A DNA stretch of 64,000 bases, taken from Lates calcarifer (lineage: Eukaryota > Chordata > Actinopteri > Centropomidae). Position numbers and translations under genes: made by a program. This document shows positions 35,101 through 45,911 of the stretch, piece by piece. The notes below the pieces were generated by a model that was not told the DNA's origin, did no database searches, and saw only the letters and a list, made by a program, of their open reading frames with translations. Each line of letters begins with the position of its first letter. Position 1 is the stretch's first letter. The DNA lies in assembly GCF_001640805.2 (NCBI RefSeq), contig NW_026116709.1, positions 124,001-188,000 of the forward strand, in the 5' to 3' direction.

Positions 35101-36662
35101 AGGCCATTTTTAGTGGCTGTTCAAATAAAGTTCAGAACAAAATGTTGGAGGCCCTGCCTCACAACTCACTGGACCCAAAAGATCCACTGGCAGTGTCCCA
35201 GTGGCAGACACCACAGGACACCCTCAGAGGTCCCTTTTATTCCCTAATGGGTCAGAGCTGTTTTAGCAAAACAAGGGGGACCTACACAACATTATACAAG
35301 TGGTTTTAGTGTTATGGCTGATCATTGTAGATATTCAGGGTCAGGTGGTTGTCATGTAACTGTTTGTGCTTTCTCTCTCAGCACTATGCTCCTCTGCTGG
35401 CAGTGTTCAGCACCCAAGGTCAGTCTGAGTTAGTGCTGCTGCTAAAGATCCAGGAGTACTGCTACGACAACATCCACTTCATGAAGTCCTTCTCTAAGAT
35501 AGTGGTGCTTTTCTACAAAGGTCAGCATCTCACACACTGATATTACATTAAGTCTATCTCTTGTATCCTTTTGCATCCAGTTTTTATTCCTCTTCCACTT
35601 GTTTCTCTTCAGATGTGTTGTCTTTGGTGTCCATGAATAGAAGTTTTAAGCTCCCAGCACTGAAAGTTTTTCTTTCTAATCTCAGCTGATGTCCTGAGTG
35701 AGGAGGCCATCTTGAAGTGGTACAAAGATGCCCACGCAGCTAAAGGGAAGAGTGTCTTCCTGGAACAGATGAAGAAGTTTGTTGAGTGGCTCCAGAATGC
35801 TGAAGAAGGCAATAACAATATTAGTTTCTTTGCTTCATGCCCTCCAGACCCTTTCACTGCAACCAAACATGCTGGGTCATATTTTGTCAAAATGGGATGT
35901 AATTTGTCTCATTTTTACATAGTAAATTAGTAATAACTAAACAAAAGAGAGACTAAAATATTTCTTTTATGTAATAAGATGACTTAGAATAAATATTTAA
36001 GGAGAACCACAAATGTAAGTATTTTTCATAACTACAATACTGTACAGTTTTTCATTAAAGCATATAAATGGGGTATTTGATTTTGAAAAATAACTGTATC
36101 AAATTCATATAACACTGGTTATACTTTCTTCATGTATTAATATAAACAGTTTTTAATGTTTAGTTGAAGATAATATACCACAGTAACAGGACTCAAACAT
36201 TAAAAGCAAGTACCTCATATTTACATTCAGTATTATCTTTTTTGGGTAAAATAACAATATTATAACTAATAAGTACTCACACTTATAATAGTATTTCAAG
36301 GTAATTATTAAGTCAAATATGTGAATATTATTGTGTTTATCAGGTATAACATTGTCACAGTGCAATTTCACTTACAGAGAAATAATTATGATAGTGATAA
36401 TGATTGCTTATACTAACTTAGAAGCAAGGGATACAGCATTATTTGACTTACAGCAATGTGCTCATGAGAATCCCTACGTTTATAATTTTATTTTATCATC
36501 TATGTATTTATTTGCCTGGCAGGAATCAGCTTCCAAGCCATTAGGGTCAGTGATGTACCCAAATAATTGTAATTGTCAGTGTAACCAGCAGATGGAGCAG
36601 CCAACTCATGCTTTCTTTTCTTCCTGCCCACAGAGTCGGAGTCAGAGGGGGAGGAGGGCTAA
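22877..36662 (+). CDS. bzw2: Basic leucine zipper and W2 domain-containing protein 2 (eIF5-mimic protein 1)
   Basis: Eleven coding exons: 22877-22940, 24547-24723, 31718-31821, 31944-32009, 32938-33073, 33551-33660, 34466-34636, 34847-34993, 35382-35520, 35686-35808, 36634-36662. Phases close to 421 residues (human 419). The start [20 protein letters not shown] and the tail [11 protein letters not shown] are those of BZW2. The W2 (eIF5C-type HEAT) domain covers about the last 170 residues, including [48 protein letters not shown] and [18 protein letters not shown]. Known role: a cytosolic competitor of eIF5 that binds eIF2 and tightens start-codon choice. The last intron starts with GC (AAG|GCAATA) rather than GT. 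Exon 9 follows a (GT)11 tract instead of a normal polypyrimidine tract. The 7-kb intron 24724-31717 holds the CTCATAAT array. The only other candidate, BZW1, fits less well given the neighbours. Confidence 0.97.
23163..23193 (+). repeat. (CA)n microsatellite, bzw2 intron
   Basis: About 15 CA units in the intron between the first two coding exons, close to 'cagggagaacatgcaaactc', a short piece of the abundant fish repeat in reverse. Confidence 0.9.
27981..28400 (+). repeat. Direct duplication in bzw2 intron
   Basis: About 95 bp beginning 'agtctcaacaggttgc' at 27981 recur about 320 bp on, beginning 'agactcaacaagttgc' at 28301. Both copies continue through 'gatcttgaggatc', 'aaggaattatgag' and 'aatacaagat'. 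The copies differ by scattered substitutions and small indels, so the duplication is old. No coding content was seen. Confidence 0.7.
28626..29048 (-). mobile_element. Integrase-like transposase remnant beside a terminal-repeat-like sequence
   Basis: The minus strand from 29048 reads a short frame with [19 protein letters not shown], then the helix-turn-helix-like [18 protein letters not shown]. After a one-base shift the same strand continues [19 protein letters not shown] and then a CHGY segment. This order (YF..GFT..EIL..L, TLKR, EVA.FI..QL, G.LHGY) is what I recall at the N-terminus of integrase-core proteins that are repetitive in fish genomes. At 28626-28712 a diverged sequence related to the terminal repeat at 29554-29640 occurs ('ccggtataagaaaaaaaact'). 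I infer that the fragment and the adjacent array belong to one DNA transposon. Confidence 0.5.
29079..30796. repeat. CTCATAAT array: inverted blocks of 19-21 bp units with a perfect 124-bp inverted repeat
   Basis: About 1.7 kb made of units such as TCTCATAATTTCGACATTA, 19 or 21 bp long with a conserved CTCATAAT core. Orientation alternates by block: forward about 29079-29460, reverse 29462-29880, forward 29881-30075, reverse 30076-30330, forward 30331-30740. A higher-order phrase ('tctcggaatttcaacattac' preceded by 'gtaatttctgtttattat') recurs near 29400, 29885, 30016, 30331 and 30560. Positions 29554-29677 and 30673-30796 are perfect inverted repeats of 124 bp, each starting outside the array with unique sequence ('atatggaagcccatttcgac'). 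It lies in the 7-kb intron of bzw2. Confidence 0.9.
32230..32540 (+). mobile_element. Tc1-like transposase fragment, bzw2 intron
   Basis: It contains 'gatgagagaggtcagaggag', 'agataaccactctggtgagc', 'ggggctacaacagcagaaga', 'ctgcagtggacacaggctca' and 'cagcatgaatcc', a well-known fish Tc1-like transposase segment upstream of the catalytic core. It has several indels and no intact frame. It lies between coding exons 5 and 6 of bzw2. Confidence 0.65.
34821..34842 (+). repeat. (GT)11 tract immediately 5' of a bzw2 splice acceptor
   Basis: The tract ends four bases before the splice acceptor of coding exon 9 (TTCAG|ATGG, exon starts at 34847). It occupies the place of the polypyrimidine tract. Confidence 0.95.
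35160..35335 (+). mobile_element. Right end of a Tc1-like element, bzw2 intron
   Basis: It reads 'gcagacaccacaggacaccc', 'tgggtcagagctgttttagc', 'gggggacctacacaac', then 'gtggttttagtgttatggct' and 'gatcattgta'. This is the transposase C-terminus and right terminal repeat of the family whose left end is seen at 7909. It lies between coding exons 9 and 10. Confidence 0.65.
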
Positions 36663-37035
36663 ATGAAGAGCAGCGAACACTCCTATATTCTGCATGTGTT
36701 TTCTGAATGAGTGTAGCAGCTAGTTAACATGCAGTATAGATTCCATCTGGGCTGAGGTGGAGATACAGCAAACACAGACCCACTTCCTTCCTAAAGCACC
36801 CAAACACCGTCACATACCCAAAGAGTCTGAACACTGGACCAGGGGTCAGTCCCACACATGTAGCAGGCCTTGCTAATATCCATCTGCTTCAGCACACCCT
36901 CAGCCTCTAACACTGTCTGCAGTAGATGTACACGTTTTAGTATAAACACAAGAGAGACAAGTGAGTTTTACAAAACACTTGTGTATTTAACTTGGCAATG
37001 CTCTCTATTTATGAATAAACTGATTTTATATGTAT
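36663..37035 (+). terminator. bzw2: bzw2 3' UTR with AATAAA poly(A) signal
   Basis: The stop TAA at 36660-36662 is followed by about 350 bp without a recognised feature, then AATAAA at 37014-37019. Cleavage would fall near 37035, before the LINE tail that starts at about 37075. Confidence 0.6.
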
Positions 37036-37074
37036 ATGTGGACATTCCTGTTTCCTCTCCCACATTAAATATAA

Positions 37075-37640
37075 GTCAGAATCAGAATCAGAATAAGGCT
37101 TTATTGCCAACTAAGTTTGCACATACAAGGAATTTGTCTTGGTATATTGGTGCTAAAGGACAGAAAAGAGCGAAGAGCAAGAACTATATTTACAAGGAAC
37201 ATAAATATACATAATTAAAAAGTAAAGTGTAAAGTATAAAGTGTAGAGTGCAAAAATGTTACAAGGTGGCAGTAATTGTCCGGATGTGCGTTAATGTAAC
37301 ACATCGATGTAGTGGGGGGTGGGGGGATTATAGTCTGTGACAGTCTGCGTATGTGTGTTGGGGGTGGGGTGGGGGTGGATCTTGTTGAGGAGCCCAGTTG
37401 CAGACGGGAAGAAACTGTTCTTGTGGCATGAGGTCTTGGTTTTGGGGAACTGCAGTCTCCTGCCAGAAGGGAGTGTCCTGAAGAGTTTGTGACCAGGATG
37501 AGAGGGATCAGCCATGATTTTTCCTGCCCGCCTCAGGGTCCTGGAGGTGTACAGGTCCTGGAGAGGAGGCAGGTTACAGCCGATCACCTTCTCAGCAGAC
37601 CGGATGACACGCTGATCCATTCATAGAGTTGATTGGACAG
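37075..37640 (-). mobile_element. 5'-truncated LINE (L2/Rex-like) 3' end
   Basis: On the minus strand 37620-37381 encodes a typical LINE ORF C-terminus: MDQRVIRSAEKVIGCNLPP, DLYTSRTLRRAGKIMADPSHP, then LFRTLPSGRR and NSFFPSATGLLNK. It is followed by a 3' UTR ending in 'tgattctgattctgac' (minus strand). The plus strand shows 'aaggctttattgccaactaa' and 'acatacaaggaatttgtctt', common in fish. The copy is cut off upstream near 37640, as expected for 5'-truncated retrotransposition. Confidence 0.75.
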
Positions 37641-38796
37641 GGACCTTCACCAACATGGATTATAATTATGACAATAAGGTAGTGTTGTTGTGAAAACTAG
37701 ACATAAAGTTGTTTACTAGTTTGAGGTTAACATTTGCTCGTAGAAAAATAGAAAAAAATAAGAAAACAAATACAAAGTTAAATAGTAATATAATTTGTTA
37801 ATAATTACTAATGATAATATGTACTAAATGAATTACAAAAAAATAAACTGCTTTTGGACAGTCAGGCTAGCTGCTTCCTCTACTTCCACCCTTTATGCTA
37901 AGCTAGGCTAACTACCTTAACTCTGGCTCCATACACCATCATCTTTTACCAGATTTTCCCAAAATGTTGAACTATTCCTTTAAAAATCAGCTTCTTATGA
38001 GAGTATAGTAAAATAAATAAATACATTTTAAAAACACTCACTGTTTTCCAGATTTTATGTTCCATTGTTGTGCTGATTGTGTCTGTCAAATACTCTATAC
38101 CTTCTCTGTTTGAAAGTTCTCTTTGTTGAACTTCCCTAAATGTCTTGAAATATTTGGTATTGTTTGGTGAAAAAATTGGTCCTGCTAACTTTTCCTGTAT
38201 TAGATAAGAATGTTTTTTTTTTTTTATGGTAACATTTTCTGATAAAGGTATTACAGAAATATAACAACAATATTTTATAATAAGAAATGTAAATCATCAA
38301 ATAAATTACAATACATATATTTTATATTTTCATAGGAACTGTGGCTTTTTTGATAAGATAGCCAACAATACATTAGACTATTATGGCACCTCTGACTATA
38401 AAATAATATAAATGTTGGCAGCACATTATAGAACTTTGTCACATAATGATACATACACATGTTATGTACTTTTCATAATGTGCATTTGACTGAAATATAC
38501 TAAATTGGACTGATGGTTCTTTGTTGTGTCAGACAATACACATAAAGAAGGCCACTGCCAGGTCCTGTCACTGCAGTATACTTAGTTGTTTTGGAGCAGG
38601 ACTTTTTCAGTGACAAGTCATGAAGCATTATACCTCTGTCTAAGTGAAAACACATACACAGAGCAAAATCACAGGGGTCTAACATCTATTGGTCATAAGA
38701 GCTTAAGCTGTGCAGGTTGTTGCTTGGGAGTCACACCTACTGAATGGTGTCAAAAGGGAAACATAGTTCAGAATTTGGAGGAATGCCTTCAAAGTA
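37641..38796. other. Gene-free AT-rich stretch
   Basis: No exon, RNA gene or named repeat was recognised. There is a T-rich run near 38213-38225. Confidence 0.5.
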
Positions 38797-39470
38797 CAGT
38801 ACCAGTCAAAGGTTTGGATACACCTTCTCATTCAATGGTTTTCTTTGTTTTTATTACTTTCTACATTGTAGATTAATACTGAAGACATCAAAACTATGAA
38901 GGAACACATATGGAGTTATGTAGTAAACAAAAAAGTGTTAAACAAACTAGAAAAGGTTTTATATTTTAGATTCTTTAAAGTAGCCACCTTTTGCTTTGAT
39001 GGCAGCTTTGCACACTCTTGACATTCTCTCAGTCAGATTCATGACGTAGTCACCTGGAATGGTTTTCCAACAGTCTTGAAGGAGTTCCCAGAGGTGCTGA
39101 GCACTTCACTCTGCAGTCCGACTCATCCCTAACCATCTCAGTTTGGTTTAGGTCAGGTGACTGTGGAGGCCAGGTCACCTGACACAGCACTCCATTATTC
39201 TCCTTCTTGGTCTAATTGCCCTTACATAGCCAGGATGTGTGTTTGGTTTCATTTTCCTGTTGAAAAGCGAATGACGGTCACACTAAGCACAAACCAGATG
39301 GAATGGCATGTCACTGCAGAATGCTGTGGTTGCCATGCTGGTTAAGTGTGCCAGTGCCAGTGTCACCAGCATAGCACCTCCACACTATCACACCTCCTCC
39401 TCCATGCTTCACGGTGGGAACCACACATATAGAGACCAAGAATCTGAAATATAAAATTTTAACACTTTTG
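38797..39470 (-). mobile_element. Tc1-like transposon, internally deleted
   Basis: The left end 'cagtaccagtcaaaggtttg' is at 38799. It is followed by 'tagccaccttttgctttgat' and phrases that on the minus strand encode transposase pieces, among them a VKHGGGGVIVW segment near 39405-39440. Near 39440-39475 a subterminal sequence ('aatctgaaatataaaatttt') reappears in inverted orientation relative to 38930-38985. The right half is therefore largely deleted and the element is nonautonomous. Confidence 0.75.
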
Positions 39471-39665
39471 TTTAAAATGAACTGAATAAGCAATTTTGTC
39501 TCAGTTAAATGTGTTCTTGATGGTCACTGTCACCCTGTCCAGACAATATTTTCTATCTTTTTTTTCAATTGTTGTTGTTGTTGTTACAGGCTGGTGAACA
39601 TGGGAACCACTGTCACTGGAATAGATCTGTGTGCTTGTAATATTTTCGCTCACATTCCTGTGAAT

Positions 39666-39668
<3 letters not shown>

Positions 39669-39729
<61 letters not shown>

Positions 39730-39765
39730 AGGGAGAGAGAGAAAGAGAGAGAGATAGAGTTTGTG
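39669..39765 (+). repeat. (GT)30 followed by GA-rich run
   Basis: Sixty bases of uninterrupted GT at 39669-39728, then about 30 bases of GAGA-type sequence to about 39765. Confidence 0.95.
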
Positions 39766-40970
39766 TGAGGAAGAGATATGATCCAGAATCGACTGTGCTC
39801 TCTTCAATTCAACAAGGTTGCTGATGAATAAATGTAGTGAGTGTAACATGAGACAAGAGGAATGACATTGATCACCAGACAAGTAGCCACCTCACAGCAT
39901 CTCTGACTAAACCTGACTGCATGTCTATGAAAAGTGAAATAGGTTAGGCCCACTGATCCTGATTCTTTCTGGAAGATTTTCAGGGGAAACAACAGGACTT
40001 TGTGTAGCCAATCAGTAGGGTGGATGCCCTGGAGCCCGTCCCTTACGCCGAACGGGCGTCAAATTAAAGTAGGTGACCACACGAACACCGGAATTTAATG
40101 TAAATTCTTCTTCAAAATAAAAGTATGGAGTTTAAGGTGTTTTGAATTCCATCCAAACATTTAATATCACCAGTGACAGTATTTAGTATTTACATCAGTT
40201 AAACTGGAGACTGATACTAAATCTGCATTTGTCACTTAAGTAGTGAGATAAATTGTTCTGTATAGACTGTATTATCACATCATCACCTCAGGAACAGTTA
40301 TGGTCCAGATTCTTAAATTCCACTTATATTTGACAGTCATTAATAGTGAATACATATTTCCGCTGCCATGAGGTGGCATACCAACATCAGTTGATATGTC
40401 TGTGTATTAAATATGTATATATATGCATCTTGTGATAACCCCTCACTCATCATTAGATGGATCTGTGATGATGATATTGGCAGACTTTATGAGGAAAGAC
40501 CAGTTCCATAGCAGTACAATATTATATCTAGAAATGTTTCAGTTCACAGTTCTTTTATGTGATCACATAAGTAACCATAAGTAACTGTGTCCATGTGTCC
40601 AGAATGAGTCTACTTGAATGATCATGTCTCATGTTTAAAAAGACACCATTATTTACTGGGGATAGTAATAATAATATCACCCTCTAACCAAACCTTGCAC
40701 CCAAAGCTGAAACACAGACATTAAGCAACAGCACAGAGGTTTCTTGTCATTTATTTATTTAACTGACCTGAGAACAGTCCAACTGAAATTTATATACTGG
40801 AAATGAACACCAGAATCATGTAAGTCTTTTAACTGTAGAATGTAAATACCCAGGTTGTTAAAAAACAAAACAAAAACATATTCCCACAGACATACTGATG
40901 CCATGAGTGTGCCTAATGACTATTACTTTTAATTAAACTCCCACTTTTTAGGTGAGAAATTGCGTGCTTT
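39766..40970. other. Upstream intergenic region of tspan13
   Basis: No exon or named repeat was recognised. A short CpG-richer island at about 40020-40095 follows a CCAAT motif at 40009-40013; see findings. Confidence 0.4.
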
Positions 40971-41198
40971 TATTTTGAAGGCGTGATGTCCAACTTCCTC
41001 TGTTTTCCGGTTTAATTGTTTTGAACTGACGCATGCAGCTCCGCTCTTTGCAGGTTAGACCTGCCGCTCGACGACCACGTATTCCAGCGGGGAAGCGGAA
41101 TTATTTGGCCAGAGAATATTGTTTGTCCGGATTTCATTTGTTGAGGCGAAATATATTCGACCGCGTGTTTTAAGAATCTGTTGTATTTATTTATCAAG
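40971..41198 (+). promoter_or_regulatory. tspan13: Probable tspan13 promoter and 5' UTR
   Basis: The 230 bp before the start codon are clearly richer in CpG than the surroundings (for example 'gccgctcgacgaccacg', 'cagcggggaagcgg', 'cgaccgcg') and contain an ETS-type TTCCGG near 41005. There is no TATA box at a convincing distance. The start site is not resolved. Confidence 0.5.
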
Positions 41199-44100
41199 AT
41201 GGGCTGTGCTGGATTCACCTGCTCCAAACACTCCCTGTGCGCGCTCAACATCCTCTATGTTGTGAGTATCCACAGCAGGATTTACCATATGGTTGAGCGT
41301 TACGCCGCTTTCATAAATAGACACAAAGTATTCTTCATCTTGTAGTATGTAAATACAGCCGAGGAAACATCCTGCTGTAAACAACACGCTGATGAGGTCA
41401 GACACCGCTCTAATCAATTATTCACTGTGGTACCAGGATCAGATGCTCACTGTACCCACAGGAAAAACAGATGAGAGATAACACAGTTAAACAGCAGCCT
41501 GCTCTTTTTTTTAAGATGGGACTATTTGAGTCCAGCTGTTAAGGCTGTACTGTTATTTCCTCCCGTCACACTGGAAGGCAGAGCAGGAGGCGTCCTGTCT
41601 CTCAGGGCTCTCTGTCTGCATCCTCTGATAGCTCTTATCATCACTGTATGGACATCTACAGGTCTCAACAAGGTTTGACCTCATGATTTACACGCGGTCC
41701 TCAGAGAGGGCCTGGACACGGATCCCTGCAGTCGTTTTAAAGGGGCACCCCGCCGATTTGACACGTCCATGAGGGTCATACTACTGAGCTTGTGTTGTAT
41801 GTCTATTGGAGAGGACTTGTTTGATGACGTGATAGTGATGTATCAGTCATATTTAATGTGGTCACATTGTATGTAGGTTGAGGGGACTTCGAGGGATACA
41901 TTTTTATTTTATATAGTACAGTGTACAGTCCAGACCTGCTGAAAGGTGCCCTGGAAAATAGAATATAAATAGAATTGGCCTGACTTTAATAGGTTTAAAC
42001 AACAAATTGTCTTTCCATGTTCCATTGTGCTGTGGATACAGTATGTTTCGCACTAATCAGCTGACTGTGTGTCACTGCTCCTGACTCACTCAGATTGTTG
42101 GTGGTCAATGTCCACATTGACAGTGCTATAAGACATTACAATAACGCTGCCTTTGAAGGTAGGGCAGAGTAACACAGCTGTTTGTCTTCCTGATAGAGAC
42201 AGTTTCATCCTCACAACTTTTACAAGGGTTGATTTCTTCTTCTTCTGAAAATTTAAGCTGCATGTAACAAATAAAGTCATTAGATTTTAAAAGCTTAATC
42301 TTAATGTATGACATATATTACTAATTATTTGTGATTCTTTACAAAATAACTGTAGCATCCAGAGTCAGACTCTGTTTGTGTGTCTTGCAGATGGTGAGCC
42401 TGCTGATGATCGGCATCGCAGCATGGGGGAAGTGGTTCGGTCTGGTCTCCAGTTTCCAGGTTGTAGGAGGTGTGATCGGTGTGGGGGTGTTCCTCTTCTT
42501 TGTGGCCCTTGCCGGCCTCATCGGAGCCATGAAGCATCACCAGGTCCTGCTCTTCTTTGTATCCTTTGCGCTGCTCATGCTATGGTTGTTATCACTGCTG
42601 TTTGTTTTACAGCATGGTAGATTTCAGATACTACCACCCCAAAAATGTCAGGTGGTTGGACTGGATCAGTGAAAAGAAGAATCATCACTTTATTGTACTG
42701 AAAAGCACCTGCTACTCTGTGGTGACATCACTGATTGGGGGCGTGGCTAGGGTTACTGAGCTTGATCTGATGGTTGATGATTTGACACAAGTCTGCAGTG
42801 TTCACTTCTTCAAAGTTGTGTCAACATTTTAGGAAGTAGACTACACTTCTTTGCTGACTTTATTTCCAAGAATGAGATGAGAAGATGATCTCATGTTGTG
42901 CACAGAGCCAGAGTCAGGATGTGGTTAGTCGTAGCCTACAATAAAGAAACAGTGGGAAACAGCTAGCCTACAAATATTCATAGAAATAAATATTGTCCAG
43001 TCCTAGTTTGTTGTTTTCAGCACTTGTCCCTTGTTTGTTTGTTTTTCAGCACTAGCCATATATATATATATATACACACACATATATACATATACATATA
43101 CATATATTAGCCTGTAGACAGTGTTATCTGATTCATGTTGTGGAAAAATAATTATGTTTAATATTTGGAATTAGAAACACAAGGAGAGTGTAGAATATTT
43201 GTGTGGACACTGTAGTTTCAGTAGTTTCAGGGTGTTGCAATTTACCAGTATTGATGATAACCATGATATTTAAAAAATGAATTATTATTATCATGTTAAT
43301 AATACACATATGATACTGTGGATTGTTTAGCAGTTCATCGGCTTGCCTTTTCACTACATTTTCTATAAATATTGTAATAATATTGTTACCATGAATTCTT
43401 TTTGTCACAATAATCATGTAGTGAAAAACTGATGTTGTGACAGTCTACTGTACAAGTGTCTACATGTGTCCAAGAATTGTCTTTTGTGGAAGGGAGAGGG
43501 TTGTTGATGAATGAATGACCTGAAGTATGTCATCTTTGCGACCACAAGTGGTTATTGTGCAGTCATAGTACATATTATTCTTCTTCACCTCACTGTTGTG
43601 GAAAATCCATTTTCCATTCATGTATGCATGTGCAATGAGATGCAGAGCAGCATCATGTTTCACACTGTAGTCAGCCATGTAGAGACTCTGCTCTGTTTCC
43701 AGCCGGCAAAACTGCAGCCTTGATTCTAATGCACAGTGGTTTGGTAACAGTGGCTGTCAATAGGGTAATGTGTACTATTTACAGTGTGTGTAGCTGTTGT
43801 TCCTTGACAGTGAGCTCAGTACATGATTGTCCTGTTTATGGTGTTTATTGTGCAGTTCTCTGTTTCCAGTGCCTGTTTGGCCATCAACAGAGAGCAGCAG
43901 GTAAGATGAAAATATACTGTTTCTCCATTAAAGCAGCATTAAGTAGTAAACTTTTATGTTTGAAAATGATGACAGGCAGTCATCCTGGGTCTGTTTTACA
44001 GTGTGATAATATGTAATTATATGTACATTGATAAGTACACATTAGTACACCTGCAGTAACCTCAACAGGCCACAGTGTAATGTATCTTTAAAGGTGTAAA

Positions 44101-45833
44101 GTGAATTTCCATCTCACATTATTTATCCACTAAATTGTTTTTGCAGTCATTATTTATTGGCCTCAAACAGCATATACTAACCAGTGTGTGTCGACTCACT
44201 CTCAGCCTCTGAGTGAGCTCCAAACACACAGGAACCTGGTGTAGAGAGCCTCAGTTTAGGTATGAATATTTGACTGACTGAAATATTTTCAACACGTGCA
44301 TCCACCTCCTCACCTCAGTTTGTGCCACTCAGGACAAATTCACCCTCATTCCTTGACTTTATATGCAGTCATGCCAGCTCTAAAATTTTTGTCATGGTCA
44401 GTGTTAACACATATTTGCAATGAGTCTTGTCTGCCACTGTAGTCATATCAAATCTTGCAAGATGGCAAGTAGCTTGTTTACATGACATACAAAAGAGTTT
44501 CAGAAAAAGCAATAATCCACAGACATACCACAGGTGGTAAAGACTAAACTTTATAACCATTTTTATTTTGCAGCTTTGGCAAATGACTCCTCAACTTATA
44601 GGAGAATTTCATCCTCTTGAAATTTTCCAGATTTTCATTTTTTTATATCACTGGTCAGTCAAGTATCTCAGGATGTTTTGAGAAGCAATTTACTTCTGTC
44701 CTGTAGAAAATGAATAGGGGTGAATGCCTCACATTGTACTGTGCTCAATAGGTCTTAATCCGTATCTGTGTCCTTAAAGGGGAAAAGAGCACAAGCAGTG
44801 TGTTCTTTGTCCCACAGAAGCTGCAAGTCAGTTACTTGTTCAAAGGTGAGTTTGGCTGAAAGGCATCCTGGGCCATGCAGGGAATCAGTAGGTGAGGAAC
44901 AAGAGCACAAGGCAGGGGGGAAGGAAGTGGCTGCAGCAAGAGAAATGGCCACACTAATTTCCTGGAATGATTAAACAGTCCTGCCTCAGAGAAACAGTGA
45001 TGCATTATCAAGATCTCACCATTTGAAGAGATTAATATGAGTAGTTAAACACCAATAAAAACCTCAGCACCCTAAGGGAACATCATCTGTTACCACTGAT
45101 TCAGCAGTAGCTTAATTTCTCAGGAAGTGGCTTTGCTTTGTGCTGTTAGTAATAAAGTGGAAGTGATTTGTGGTTGCTGTTAGTGGCTTTGATGACACAG
45201 AGAGCCTCCACCCCCACACTAATGCAACCAGTGATAAGGCAAAAAGGTGCGCACCTTTCTAATGCTACTGATGATATCAAATGATACAGTCAAGCACCAG
45301 GATTTCTGGGAAGGGTTTTTATTTTGAAAAACAAAAAAATACTTTTGATTTATCAGTAAACTACATCCAAGTCTCAGTAAAGAGAAAAAAACACTACATC
45401 ACATAAGTTTTTACAGTGACCACCTTTTGCCTTTAAACCAGCACCAGTTCTCCTCAATACACCTGCTCACAGTTTTTCAGGTACTTGGCAGGTAGGTTGT
45501 TGCAGGCATCTTGAGGAAATTGCCACAGTTCTTCTATGGATTTAGTCTGTCTCAGTGTCTTCTGTCTCTTCATGTAACCCCACACTGACTCTATGATGTT
45601 GAGATCAGGACTCAAACTCAGGAAGCAAGCTTTTGGACTTCAATGAAAAATCCTTCAGTTTTCTCCTACTCACACATGTAAGAATAAAAACTATTTGTGA
45701 AACATGTTAAATGTTAGAGAGCTGCAAGTTGGTTAAGGGTAGATTCTCAATAACTGCAGCTGAGCATGGCCATACTGAAACATTTCATATTTATATATAT
45801 AAACATTCACATAAATAAAATATACTTAATAAA

Positions 45834-45911
<78 letters not shown>

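Noticed and set aside
35809..35930. Intron-retained C-terminus of bzw2 as the main product
   Set aside because: The downstream exon restores the conserved acidic tail, so splicing from the GC donor is the better model.
39613..39882. Frames with poly-(Thr-His) or poly-(Cys-Val)
   Set aside because: They are translations of the (GT)30 microsatellite.
42557..42832. Read-through frames after tspan13 exon 2
   Set aside because: The GT donor at 42559 and the matching exon at 43820 continue the tetraspanin; the open frames are intronic.
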